Translations under genes and position numbers: made by a program
Source of the DNA: Bryobacteraceae bacterium
GTDB lineage: Bacteria > Acidobacteriota > Terriglobia > Bryobacterales > Bryobacteraceae
Length of the DNA stretch: 64,000 bases
Direction of reading: 5' to 3'
NCBI GenBank assembly: GCA_023384675.1
Contig: JAHDVK010000008.1
Coordinates: forward strand, 124,001 to 188,000
In this document: positions 25,816-35,226 of the stretch, in pieces
Numbering within the stretch: position 1 is the first letter of the stretch
How the letters are laid out: every line of letters starts with the position of its first letter
Notes under the pieces: model-generated
Seen by the model: only the letters and a program-made list of their open reading frames with translations
What the model was told of the DNA's origin: nothing
Database searches by the model: none

Positions 25816-25895
25816 GCCGGCTCGGCCCGAGGCGGGGGTGGGCGGAGCCGGCGAACGCCAGGCCGGGCGGAGGGTGGGGGCGCTTCGGCCTGGCG
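25816..25895. repeat. Two tandem GC-rich hairpins
   Basis: GCCGGCTC (25816-25823) pairs with GAGCCGGC (25845-25852). CGCCAGGCCG (25856-25865) pairs with CGGCCTGGCG (25886-25895). Both loops are G-rich and share GGGTGGG. They lie between the terminator and the small minus-strand gene, at the 3' end of that gene's likely transcript. Confidence 0.6.
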
Positions 25896-25908
25896 AACTG
25901 GTAAAAAT

Positions 25909-26055
25909 CTATCGGCGCATACCGCTATTGGGGCTCTTCAGCCGCAACTGACGCAACTTCTTCTTGTTCCGTTTTGGCTTGACGATGTTGAAGTTGCCAC
26001 TGCTAACGCGGGTCGCTTCGTATAAGTTCGCGGGAGCCTTGCTTTCGTCAGGCAA
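25909..26055 (-). CDS. Candidate 48-residue basic protein
   Basis: A short reading frame starts with TTG at 26055, placed 7 nt after a strong AGGGTGAGGG ribosome-binding site (26072-26063), with a TTGACA promoter further upstream. The product is hydrophilic. An N-terminal half with NLYEATRVSSGNFNIV is followed by a very basic tail (PKRNKKKLRQLRLK), suggesting nucleic-acid or ribosome binding. The frame extends upstream to 26190, but that part overlaps the promoter and looks non-coding. No family is recognised. The rest of 25808-26222 holds only the hairpins and promoters. Confidence 0.5.
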   Translation of the reverse strand: MPDESKAPANLYEATRVSSGNFNIVKPKRNKKKLRQLRLKSPNSGMRR

Positions 26056-26080
26056 ACTGTTACCCTCACCCTTCAAGTAG

Positions 26081-26111
26081 ATTAAATCACGAGTGTAGCA
26101 TGAAGTGTCAA
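26081..26111 (-). promoter_or_regulatory. Promoter of the 48-residue protein gene
   Basis: A perfect TTGACA (26111-26106) is followed after 19 bp by TTTAAT (26086-26081). The spacer is longer than ideal. The surrounding 60 bp is AT-rich relative to the window. Confidence 0.5.
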
Positions 26112-26222
26112 CAAATGGGGGCGAAAAAATGAGAAAAGGGCGGCAAGGTCGTACTACGGCACAGTCCTGGTCCCCGGAACAGGTCTCCACCCCGCAACGA
26201 CGCCCGCTGGCACAATAGAGAA

Positions 26223-27437
26223 GTGCGCCTATCCGCTCTGCTGCTTCTCGCCTTCCTTGCCGGCTCCGCCCCGGCTCAGGTTCCTTCTGCCGGGGACATC
26301 GAACGTCTCACCGCCCAAATCACTCAGATCACAGGATTTGCCGCCAAACGGCCCATCCCCTTTGAAACCATCACGCGCGAGGGCTGGAAGCAGTGGGTGG
26401 AGAACGAGATCCAGGAGCAGGTGAAGCCCGAGGAGATCCGCGCCGAGGAACTCACTCTGAAGATGTTCGGGCTGCTGCCGCAGGATTTCGACCTGCGGGC
26501 GGCCACCGTCGACCTGCTGGCCGAGCAGGCCGCGGCCGTGTATGACCACCGCCGGAAACGGATGCTGTTCGTGGAAGGCGGCCCCGGAGGGTTGATGAAC
26601 GACATGGTGGTGATCCACGAACTGGCCCACGCCGTCGCCGACCAGCACTTCGACCTGACCCGCTTCATCGACAAGGCGCCGCGCACCGACGAAGCGCAGG
26701 CAGCGCGGCTGGCCGTGGTCGAGGGACAGGCGATGTGGATCATGCTGGAGGCGCAGGTGAGCCGGATAGGGCAGTCGCTGAAGTCCGACCCCGGGATGAT
26801 CGCCGCGTTCACCACGTCGGCCGCCGCCAACGCCAGCGGGCTGTTTCCGGCCTTCGACCGGGCGCCGCTGTACCTGCGGCAGACGCTGATGTTTCCCTAC
26901 ATGGCCGGGCTGAACTTCCAGCAAAAAGCATTGGAGCACTATGGGTTACGCGGGTTTTCCGAGGTGCTTCGGCGGCCCCCGGCCACCACGCGCGAGGTGC
27001 TGCATCCAGAGGTCTGGCTCACGGGGACGCCTCCGCTGCGGCCGCCGCTGCCGGCTTACGATTTTCCGCGCGGATATCGCAAGCTGACGCAAGGCTCGGT
27101 GGGACAGCTTGATTTCCAGATCCTGCTGACCCAGTACACCTCACCGGCGGAAGCGGGCGAACAGGCCCCCGCCTGGCGCGGCGGGGCATTCGACCTGCAC
27201 GAGGACAAGCAAACGGGGCGAACCGTGCTGCGCTGGTCCGCCGCCTGGAAGGACGAGAAGGCGGCGGCGGATCTGATGGCGCTCTACCGCCGTGTCCTCG
27301 AGGGGAAATCGCCCGGGACGGAATTCGCCGTGGACACGTCCAACCGTGTGGAAGGCCGGAATGCCTCCGGCGCCTTCCGATTGGTGCGCTCGGGCGCCCG
27401 CGTACAGGCCATCGAAGGCCTGAAACCAGCCGAATGA
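26223..27437 (+). CDS. Secreted HExxH zinc metallopeptidase, uncharacterised
   Basis: This 404-residue protein has a signal peptide (ending SAPAQ). The zinc motif is HELAH at 132-136 in MVVIHELAHAVADQHF, and E167 in AVVEGQAMW is the likely third ligand, giving a gluzincin-like pattern. The rest is helical with no recognised domain. The GTG at 26223 is the start. CACAAT (26211-26216) ends 6 nt before it, implying a leaderless message. The substrate is unknown. The redoxin cluster follows after 42 nt. Confidence 0.75.
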   Translation: MRLSALLLLAFLAGSAPAQVPSAGDIERLTAQITQITGFAAKRPIPFETITREGWKQWVENEIQEQVKPEEIRAEELTLKMFGLLPQDFDLRAATVDLLAEQAAAVYDHRRKRMLFVEGGPGGLMNDMVVIHELAHAVADQHFDLTRFIDKAPRTDEAQAARLAVVEGQAMWIMLEAQVSRIGQSLKSDPGMIAAFTTSAAANASGLFPAFDRAPLYLRQTLMFPYMAGLNFQQKALEHYGLRGFSEVLRRPPATTREVLHPEVWLTGTPPLRPPLPAYDFPRGYRKLTQGSVGQLDFQILLTQYTSPAEAGEQAPAWRGGAFDLHEDKQTGRTVLRWSAAWKDEKAAADLMALYRRVLEGKSPGTEFAVDTSNRVEGRNASGAFRLVRSGARVQAIEGLKPAE

Positions 27438-27479
27438 GCGCGGCGTCTGGGCTATATTGAAAGAAACAGGATGCCAATC

Positions 27480-28007
27480 ATGACTCGCCGTACCGCGCTG
27501 GCCCTCGCGGCCGCTGGCGCAGCAGGTGGCCTTGGCCGTGCCGCCACCAAACTGCCCCGGCCCGCGCCCGATCTTATAGTGACCCTCAACTCGGGCTCGC
27601 TCGTCAAGCTGTCCGGTTTCCGGGGCAAAGTGGTGCTGGTCGAATTGCTGCTCACCACCTGCCCGCATTGCGTGCGCTGCGCCCAGGTCATGCAGATGAT
27701 GGTGGACGAATTCGGCGCAGCCCGCGTGGCCGCGATGGGCGGAGCCATCAACGACGGCGCCCGCAACGACCTGACCCGTTTCCAGATCAACAGCGGCGCC
27801 AAGTTTCCCATCGGCGTGTCCGATCGCGTGTTCGCCTACGACGAAATGATCAAGGCCGAGAAACCGCCGGTCTATTTCCCCCAATTGTTTGTTGTGGACC
27901 GCAAGGGCATGATCCGCCACCACCTGCACGGCGACGACGACTTCTTCCTCGACGAGGAGAAGAACCTGCGCGCCATCCTCGGAAGACTGCTTAAGGAGCC
28001 CGCGTGA
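27480..28007 (+). CDS. Exported TlpA/redoxin-type thiol protein
   Basis: This 175-residue thioredoxin-fold protein has a twin-arginine-like signal (MTRRTALALAAAGAAGG). The redox motif is CPHC in LLTTCPHCVRC. The later VVDRKGMIRHH strand and a conserved PQLF cis-Pro segment fit TlpA/ResA proteins that reduce or oxidise thiols outside the cytoplasm. ATG 27480 is preferred over ATG 27471 because the AGG lies 9 nt upstream of it. TATATT at 27453-27458 is a possible -10. It overlaps the next gene by one base. Confidence 0.82.
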   Translation: MTRRTALALAAAGAAGGLGRAATKLPRPAPDLIVTLNSGSLVKLSGFRGKVVLVELLLTTCPHCVRCAQVMQMMVDEFGAARVAAMGGAINDGARNDLTRFQINSGAKFPIGVSDRVFAYDEMIKAEKPPVYFPQLFVVDRKGMIRHHLHGDDDFFLDEEKNLRAILGRLLKEPA

Positions 28008-28531
28008 TGAAGCTGAACCGCCGCGACCTGCTCGCGCTGCTGCCCGCCGCCACTTTTGCCCAGGTTGGTCCCCAGCCGCGGCCCGCGCCCGAAATCCGCT
28101 TTGTCTCCCATACGGGCCAGCAAGTCCGTCTCAGCGCCCATAAGGGCAAGGTTGTGGTGGTCGAGTTCCTGCTGACCTCCTGCCCCTCCTGCATGCAGGC
28201 CGCGAAACTCTTGAGCAAGCTGCAAACCGAACTCGGCCCCAAGGGCTTCCAGGCCATGGGTCTCGCCATCAATCCCGGCGCCGGCACGCAGCTGGCTGAG
28301 TTCGCCAAGAATTACGCCACCACGTTCCCCATCGGCGTCTATCCCGATCCCGAGGCGCGCAAGTTCATGCAGGTTTCCTACATGAACCGCCTGTTGATGC
28401 CCCAGCTCGTCTTCGTGGACCGCAAGGGCATGATCCGCGACCAGAAGGGCGGCGATGATACGGCCTTCTTCGCCAACGAGGAAAAGAACGTCCGCGCGAT
28501 CCTCGGCAGGCTGCTCGCCGAGCGCGCCTGA
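28007..28531 (+). CDS. Exported TlpA/redoxin-type thiol protein, paralogue
   Basis: This 174-residue protein is a tandem paralogue of the previous one, sharing the VVDRKGMIR-type strand (here VFVDRKGMIRD) and the AILGRLL C-terminus. MKLNRRDLLALLPAATFAQ is a TAT-like or Sec signal. The active site is CPSC in LLTSCPSCMQA. The ATG shares its first base with the preceding TGA (TGATG), so translation is coupled. Two adjacent exported thiol proteins suggest an oxidant or reductant relay for the same targets. Confidence 0.82.
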   Translation: MKLNRRDLLALLPAATFAQVGPQPRPAPEIRFVSHTGQQVRLSAHKGKVVVVEFLLTSCPSCMQAAKLLSKLQTELGPKGFQAMGLAINPGAGTQLAEFAKNYATTFPIGVYPDPEARKFMQVSYMNRLLMPQLVFVDRKGMIRDQKGGDDTAFFANEEKNVRAILGRLLAERA

Positions 28532-28541
28532 ACCACAAGCG

Positions 28542-29096
28542 ATGATGGACCGGCGCCAGGCCCTGCTGCTTTTCGCCGCCTCGGCGGCAAAGGCGCAGGC
28601 CCCTGGTCATGGGTTGGTCATCGTCCTCATCGGCCCGCCCGGCAGCGGACGCAGCACGCAGGCCGGGTATCTCCGCAAGCGCTATCGGATTCCGGTTGTG
28701 GACATCGACAAATTGAAGACGCCCGCCGGCGGTTCCATGGACGATGCCGTGGACCGGCGCCTCCGTCAGCTCGATGCCGCCAAAGGGTTCGTCCTCGATG
28801 GCTATCCCCGTACCCGCGCGCAGGCTGAGCACCTGAACCGCGTCGTTGGCGAACTCAAGCTGCCGCCGCCCATCATCGTGCAACTCGACGTGCCCGACGA
28901 TGTGGCCCGCGAACGCGTCCGCAAGCAGTACCGCGGCCGCATGGGGGCATTCGAGGAGCAACTCGCCGCGTACAAGGCCGAACTCGCCCTGATGCGCGAG
29001 CTCTACCCCGAAGCCGACATCTGGACCATTAACGGTACCCGTCAGCCAGCCCAGGTGGCCGAAACCATCGAAATGCTCGTGCGCGACCGGCAGTAG
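28542..29096 (+). CDS. Adenylate-kinase-like protein with a signal-like N-terminus and altered P-loop
   Basis: These 184 residues align with adenylate kinases: P-loop GPPGSGRSTQ, DGYPRT in the substrate region, and a C-terminal RVRKQY segment. Two things are odd. The Walker-A lysine is Arg (R37 of GSGRST, read directly as cgc), which normally disables the kinase. The N-terminus MMDRRQALLLFAASAAKAQA looks like an export signal matching those of the two upstream redoxins. The LID domain is also very short. It follows the redoxins by 10 nt, probably in one operon. A pseudokinase or nucleotide-binding periplasmic protein is possible. Confidence 0.75.
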   Translation: MMDRRQALLLFAASAAKAQAPGHGLVIVLIGPPGSGRSTQAGYLRKRYRIPVVDIDKLKTPAGGSMDDAVDRRLRQLDAAKGFVLDGYPRTRAQAEHLNRVVGELKLPPPIIVQLDVPDDVARERVRKQYRGRMGAFEEQLAAYKAELALMRELYPEADIWTINGTRQPAQVAETIEMLVRDRQ

Positions 29097-29111
29097 GCCG
29101 CGCGCCGCGCC

Positions 29112-30515
29112 TCATTCGGGCGGTATCTCGTCCACGAAATCGTCGGCCGGGTTTTCGAATTTCGTGTATTCGTGCAGGAAGACCAGCGGCACTTTTCCGG
29201 TGGGGCCGTTTCTCTGCTTGGCCAGGATCAACTCGGCCACGCCGCGCAGATCCTCGCGCTCTTTCTGATAGACCTCGGGGCGGAAGATGAAGCCGACCAG
29301 GTCCGCGTCCTGCTCGATCGAACCCGACTCGCGCAGGTCGCTTAGCTGCGGCCGGTGATCGCCCGGGCGCTGTTCCGGCGCGCGGCTGAGCTGCGACAGC
29401 ACCAGGAACGGCACGTCCATTTCCTTGGCCATCAGCTTCATGCCCCGCGACAGGGCGCCGACTTCCAGAGTGCGGTTCGAATTCCGGCCCATGCTGGGCG
29501 CGGGCATCAGTTGAAGGTAGTCCACCACCACCAGGCCGAGATCCTGCCCGACTGCCGCCAGTTTGGTGCGCAGCTTCCGCAGCTTTGCGTTCACATCCAG
29601 CAGCGTGGTGGCGCTGGAATCGTCGATATAGACTGGCGCCTCGAACAGATCCGTGGCCGCCATGGTGAGCCGCGCCCGCTCGTCGCGGTCCATGTGGCCG
29701 ACGCGGAACCGCTGCTGATTCACCCGCGCGCGGGCGCAGATCAAGCGCGTCATCAGCGATTCCTTCGACATTTCGTAGGAGAACACGGCCACGGCTTTCG
29801 GATGCGTCCGGTGCGTCGCGATGTGGAGCCCCATATTCAGCGCCATGGCCGTCTTACCCATCGCCGGCCGCGCCGCGAGAATAAAGAGCTCGCCGCCATG
29901 CAAGCCGCCGGTCATCTCATCCAGGCGCAGGAAGCCGGTCGCGGTGCCCTGCACGCGGCGGGACGGGTCGAGAAAGCCGTCCAGCCCGCCTTCGGCGCGC
30001 TCGAATACCTCCTGCGCGCTGATCAGATCGTCCTTGGCCTGCGCCTGGCTCAGGTTCATCAGCGCCGTCTGCGCCGAGCCGATAATATCCCCCGGCCCTT
30101 CCTCGCCGAGGTAGCAGCGGTGCATCAACTCTTGCGAGGTCAGGATCACCTGCCGCAGCAGGCTTTTTTCCTTCACGATCTCGACGTAGCGTTCGAGGTT
30201 GTAGAGCTCCGGCAGACCCTCATCGAGGCTGACCAGATAGCTCAGCCCATCGACGGATTCGAGTTCGCCGCGGTTCATCAGCTCGTTTGCGAGCGTGACC
30301 CGGTCGATGCGCTCGTCACGGCCGTGGATATCCAGCATCCGCTGGAAGATGCGGCGGTGCTTTTCGAGGCTGAAATCCTCCGGCGTCAGGCCCGCCGCCA
30401 CCGTCACGAACGAGGAGTCGTTCATCAGGACGGCGCCCAGCACCATCCGCTCGGCATAGACGTTGGACGGGAGTCCGCGCTCGTAGGCGGGATCGCTTTG
30501 CTGCATTGTGGACAT
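29112..30515 (-). CDS. dnaB: Replicative DNA helicase DnaB
   Basis: This 467-residue hexameric 5'-3' helicase unwinds DNA at the fork. The N-terminal DnaB_N domain (about 15-115) begins PSNVYAERMVLGAVL. The RecA-like C-terminal domain has Walker A ARPAMGKTA, Walker B VVVDYLQLM and the late motif LRESGSIEQDADLV. No intein interrupts it, and length and motifs are normal. A minus-strand TATCTT near 30560 is a plausible -10. The other replication gene in the window, priA, is 6 kb away. Confidence 0.95.
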   Translation of the reverse strand: MSTMQQSDPAYERGLPSNVYAERMVLGAVLMNDSSFVTVAAGLTPEDFSLEKHRRIFQRMLDIHGRDERIDRVTLANELMNRGELESVDGLSYLVSLDEGLPELYNLERYVEIVKEKSLLRQVILTSQELMHRCYLGEEGPGDIIGSAQTALMNLSQAQAKDDLISAQEVFERAEGGLDGFLDPSRRVQGTATGFLRLDEMTGGLHGGELFILAARPAMGKTAMALNMGLHIATHRTHPKAVAVFSYEMSKESLMTRLICARARVNQQRFRVGHMDRDERARLTMAATDLFEAPVYIDDSSATTLLDVNAKLRKLRTKLAAVGQDLGLVVVDYLQLMPAPSMGRNSNRTLEVGALSRGMKLMAKEMDVPFLVLSQLSRAPEQRPGDHRPQLSDLRESGSIEQDADLVGFIFRPEVYQKEREDLRGVAELILAKQRNGPTGKVPLVFLHEYTKFENPADDFVDEIPPE

Positions 30516-30801
30516 CGGTCTCGGAGCCGGACCTCGGGGGAAGGACGACGAATTCTAAGATACCCCTCCCTGCCGCCTGGCGCAACTCCAGCGCGCCGCG
30601 TAACCTTGGCCTGCCCCGGGGAGTCGTTATTGGCAGGCTCGTTTGCGCCGGTGGCCCAACCGGCGCGCCGGACGGGCCTGCTGCCAGCCGGCGGCATCCT
30701 TGGTCCTGGCCGTTTTCGGACTCGTTCGATAGTGGCTGGTTTAGTCCGCCGGCTGGATCCCCCCGCCGCCATTCCATCGCGCGGCAGGGTCGCGCGCCCC
30801 G
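30516..30801. other. Intergenic region between dnaB and thiC with a long-range inverted repeat
   Basis: No gene is seen. CCAGCCGGCGG (30684-30694) and CCGCCGGCTGG (30746-30756) form an 11-bp perfect inverted repeat around 51 nt, downstream of thiC. A palindrome CCGGCGCGCCGG lies just left of it. The dnaB promoter lies at the left end. Confidence 0.5.
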
Positions 30802-32211
<1,410 letters not shown>

Positions 32212-32222
32212 TCAGATTTTGG

Positions 32223-33887
32223 TCAGTTTCCGGTCTCTTCTTCGGCTTCGCCATCCCATCGCCCGCGCTCCCGGAGCTTGCGCACCTCTTCGTTGGCCAT
32301 CTCCGTCAGCTTGAGCGCATCCACCTTGGCGACGCGATTCAGCGGCATTTCTCCGGGCTCCAGCAGCACGTAATGCCGGGGGCGCATGTAGGAGGTCAGC
32401 CCGCGCGCATGCCGCCTCAGATCCGTTTCGGTGATCGTGGCGCCGGGTTTCTTCTCGACGAACGCGACGATCGCCTCGGACCAGATGCGGTGCTCGGCGC
32501 CCACCACGCCCACGGAAGCCACTTGGTCCGTGATCTGGCACAGGAACTCCTCCACATCGCCGGGAAACACCTGGTTGCCAGCAGGTTTGATCACCCATTT
32601 GGCGCGCCCGGCGAAATGCAAACCGTCGCCGTCCACGCGGCCGAGATCGCCCGTGTAGAGCCAGCCATCCGTGGAGATCGACCTCCGGGTGGCCTCATCA
32701 TCGTTCACGTAACCCAGAAAGGTCTGCGGCCCCTTGAAGCAGACGTGTCCCACCTCGCCCGCGGGCAGTTCCGCCCCGGAGCGCCCGTCGCCGTGCATCG
32801 GCTCGCGGATCGACATCGGGTAGATCGGCGCGGCGTAGCCGATCGAGCGCGCCAGCACGTCCACGTCGCCGGTTTCCGGCGTGTAGGTGCAGAAGCCGCT
32901 CGCTTCCGTCAGGCCCAGCCCGGTACCAATCTTCGGCGCCATCGTCCGCATCTTCTCGACGAACGGCCGCGGCGCCGATTGTCCCCCATACACCACCGTC
33001 TCGAGCGACGACAGGTCCCGCTTCTCGTACCCCGGCTGCCGCCAGAGCAGTTGGAACATCGCCGGGATCTGGCCGAGCAGCGTCACCTTGTCGCGCTCCA
33101 GCGCCGTCAGCGAAAGCGCCGCGTCAAAGATCTCCAGAGTCACCGCCGTGCCGCCCAGGAAGAAGGTCGTCATCAGCAGTTCGCTCTGGCTGCCAACATG
33201 GCTTGCCGGCAGGTTCACCAGCACCCGCTGGTCCGGTCCGAAACCGAAGGCCGTTCCCAGGCCCAGGTTTTGCGCCGTGATGCCGCGATGCGAAAGCAAC
33301 GCCGGCTTCGGCGCGCCCGTGGATCCGGTGGTGAAAATCACCTGCGCGCCTTCATGCTCATCCACGGTGTCCTCCAAGGGCGCGGGCGTTTGCAGCGCCT
33401 GCTGGAACACGGCCATCGCCCCGGCGGCGTCCCACACGTGCTCCACCCAAGGGCAATGTTGTTTGACCGCCGCCCCCAGCGGCGAGAAATCCACTGTGGG
33501 CGTCTTGCCCAGATGAACGAACGCCCGCGCCTGAATCAGGCCCAGGCAGCGCAGCACCTCAGCGGGAGCCAGCCGCAGATCGAGCGGCACATGAATCACC
33601 CCGGCCCGGAAACAGGCGTATTCCAAAACGATGTGCTCGTTCAGCAGCGGCAGCGATGTCGCCAGAAAATCGCCCTTCCGGAAGCCCATCCGCTGCAGAT
33701 GTCCCGCGAGCGCGCGCGACAGCCCCGCCAGCTCCGCGTAGGTCATCACTGAGCCCCGCGTGGCGTTCATGATGGCGGGCGCAGTGGGCTTGCGCGACGC
33801 CCAATAGTCGAGCGCGTCAGGCACGCGGTGGCGTCCCGCGAACGACGATTCGTAGTTCTCGAGGGTAACGGTTTCGATGGCCGGCAT
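32223..33887 (-). CDS. AMP-dependent acyl-CoA synthetase/ligase
   Basis: This 554-residue ANL-superfamily enzyme activates a carboxylic acid with ATP, either for CoA or for a carrier. The phosphate loop is TTGSTGAPKPAL, the A5-type motif is GLTEASGF, the hinge is YTGDLGRVDGDG, and the catalytic lysine of the A10 motif lies in LNRVAKVDA. The length is normal. The gene sits 23 nt upstream of thiC, but no shared pathway is obvious. A minus-strand TATGAT (33902-33897) lies 9 nt before its ATG. Confidence 0.88.
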   Translation of the reverse strand: MPAIETVTLENYESSFAGRHRVPDALDYWASRKPTAPAIMNATRGSVMTYAELAGLSRALAGHLQRMGFRKGDFLATSLPLLNEHIVLEYACFRAGVIHVPLDLRLAPAEVLRCLGLIQARAFVHLGKTPTVDFSPLGAAVKQHCPWVEHVWDAAGAMAVFQQALQTPAPLEDTVDEHEGAQVIFTTGSTGAPKPALLSHRGITAQNLGLGTAFGFGPDQRVLVNLPASHVGSQSELLMTTFFLGGTAVTLEIFDAALSLTALERDKVTLLGQIPAMFQLLWRQPGYEKRDLSSLETVVYGGQSAPRPFVEKMRTMAPKIGTGLGLTEASGFCTYTPETGDVDVLARSIGYAAPIYPMSIREPMHGDGRSGAELPAGEVGHVCFKGPQTFLGYVNDDEATRRSISTDGWLYTGDLGRVDGDGLHFAGRAKWVIKPAGNQVFPGDVEEFLCQITDQVASVGVVGAEHRIWSEAIVAFVEKKPGATITETDLRRHARGLTSYMRPRHYVLLEPGEMPLNRVAKVDALKLTEMANEEVRKLRERGRWDGEAEEETGN

Positions 33888-33906
33888 TACCCCGCCATCA
33901 TACCCG

Positions 33907-34734
33907 CTAACTGCCCCAGCTTTGCCGCACCAGACGCCACGCCCCGCTCGCGTCCTTCTCCAGGAAGGCCTTGCCCCGCAGCGTTTCGCCGTCCTCGGTG
34001 GCCGTGACGATCAGCGTCGCCTTCGCGCCCTGCTCGGTCACCTTCAGCACCTTGATGTTCTTCGGCGTCATCGCCTGCGCCATCTCCAGCATCTTCGCGA
34101 AGTCCGGACCGTCGAACATCTCCCGCTGGTCCGGCGGCGCCGCCGCCAGGATCGCGGCTTTGTCGCCTTTGTGGATCGCCGCCATCAAGGCCAGAAACGC
34201 CTTCGTGGGCGCGGCCTGCTGCGCGGCGGCCGTGTCGGCGGGCGTGGGTTCGGGCTCGATCACCCGGGGCGCGATATCGGCCGCGAATGTGAAATCGAAC
34301 GAGTACGTCCAAGGCCCCAGCGTGCTTTCCTCCATCGTCAGCCCGCCCTCGATCCGCTTGGGCGTCAGCACCTTCGGCTTGTACGGATCTCCCGAACGGC
34401 TCACGCTGATGCTGCCGTCGTAGGCATTCGACAGAACTCCGATGCTCACGCCCGAGCCGTCGGGCTTGTATTCGCACCGCACACCATGGAATTTGCCGGC
34501 GCTGTAGAGGTCCATCATCAGGCTGGAATCGCCGCGCGCGTCCTCCGGCACGGGATCGCTCGTCACCAACACCTGCACAACGTTTTGCGATTTATCGAAC
34601 GGGTCGGCCGCCTCCATCGCATAGACGTGCTTCAGCTCAAAGGTCTTGCCTTGAATCGTGAGCTTGCCCGAAGCCGTCCCGCCGGCAGCCGCCGACAGCG
34701 TGGCCAGAGACAAACCCAGTAACAGAATCCGCAT
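33907..34734 (-). CDS. Secreted protein of unknown function, NTF2-like C-terminus
   Basis: This 275-residue protein has a signal peptide (MRILLLGLSLATLSAAAGG) and GGAGGAG upstream. Residues about 20-150 are beta-rich with no recognised motif. A Pro/Ala-rich joint near 160-175 leads to a ~100-residue alpha+beta region (KAFLALMAAIHKGDK through to WRLVRQSWG) whose pattern resembles NTF2/DUF4878-like domains. A TATGAT box lies about 30 nt before the start. The function is unknown. Confidence 0.7.
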   Translation of the reverse strand: MRILLLGLSLATLSAAAGGTASGKLTIQGKTFELKHVYAMEAADPFDKSQNVVQVLVTSDPVPEDARGDSSLMMDLYSAGKFHGVRCEYKPDGSGVSIGVLSNAYDGSISVSRSGDPYKPKVLTPKRIEGGLTMEESTLGPWTYSFDFTFAADIAPRVIEPEPTPADTAAAQQAAPTKAFLALMAAIHKGDKAAILAAAPPDQREMFDGPDFAKMLEMAQAMTPKNIKVLKVTEQGAKATLIVTATEDGETLRGKAFLEKDASGAWRLVRQSWGS

Positions 34735-34797
34735 CCCGATCTCCTCCAGTGTGGAATGTGTACTTTCCCGATCATAATCGGAAAAGCGCGGAACGGG

Positions 34798-35190
34798 CTA
34801 CTTCATCTTGGCCAGCGCATGCTGCTTGCAGTAGCGCGAGTTCGGCAACGCCGAGCGCGAACAGCGCTCGCCTTCGCGCGTGATGGCGGCGCAGCGCCTG
34901 AGCGCGGGCTTGGCGTCGGGCAGGTCCGGCAGGCCGTTCTGCCGCTGTAAAACCCCGCCGAACGGGGGCGCCGCCGGCGCGGGCCGGTTCGCCAGCGCGC
35001 CCTTGCGCTCGCTCAACTGCTGCGTGAGTTCGTCGATCTTCGCCTGAATCTCCCCCACCTGCGCCTTTAGTTCGTTCAGGGTGCGGAGGAGTTGCTCGGT
35101 GTGGACGAGTTCCTCCTCCGCGTCCGGAGGATTCGCTGCGAGGGGGCAGGCAGCGAGCACGATCAAGGCAAGAAACGCGCGCCGGGGCAT
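34798..35190 (-). CDS. Small secreted coiled-coil protein with a C-terminal Cys/His motif
   Basis: This 130-residue protein begins with an export signal (MPRRAFLALIVLAACPLAA). A coiled coil spans about residues 25-62. The end has a compact Cys/His pattern, RCAAITREGERC followed by YCKQH, like the DUF5763-type zinc knuckle. Start at ATG 35190, since TATAAC (35203-35198) ends 7 nt upstream, so it may be leaderless. A zinc knuckle on an exported protein is unusual. The role is unknown. Confidence 0.7.
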   Translation of the reverse strand: MPRRAFLALIVLAACPLAANPPDAEEELVHTEQLLRTLNELKAQVGEIQAKIDELTQQLSERKGALANRPAPAAPPFGGVLQRQNGLPDLPDAKPALRRCAAITREGERCSRSALPNSRYCKQHALAKMK

Positions 35191-35226
35191 CACTGAAGTT
35201 ATAGTGCGCGCCCGGGGGCAAAAATC

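Noticed and set aside
26056-26190. N-terminal extension of the 48-residue protein to 26190
   Set aside because: The extension runs through the TTGACA promoter and the ribosome-binding site, which point to the TTG at 26055.
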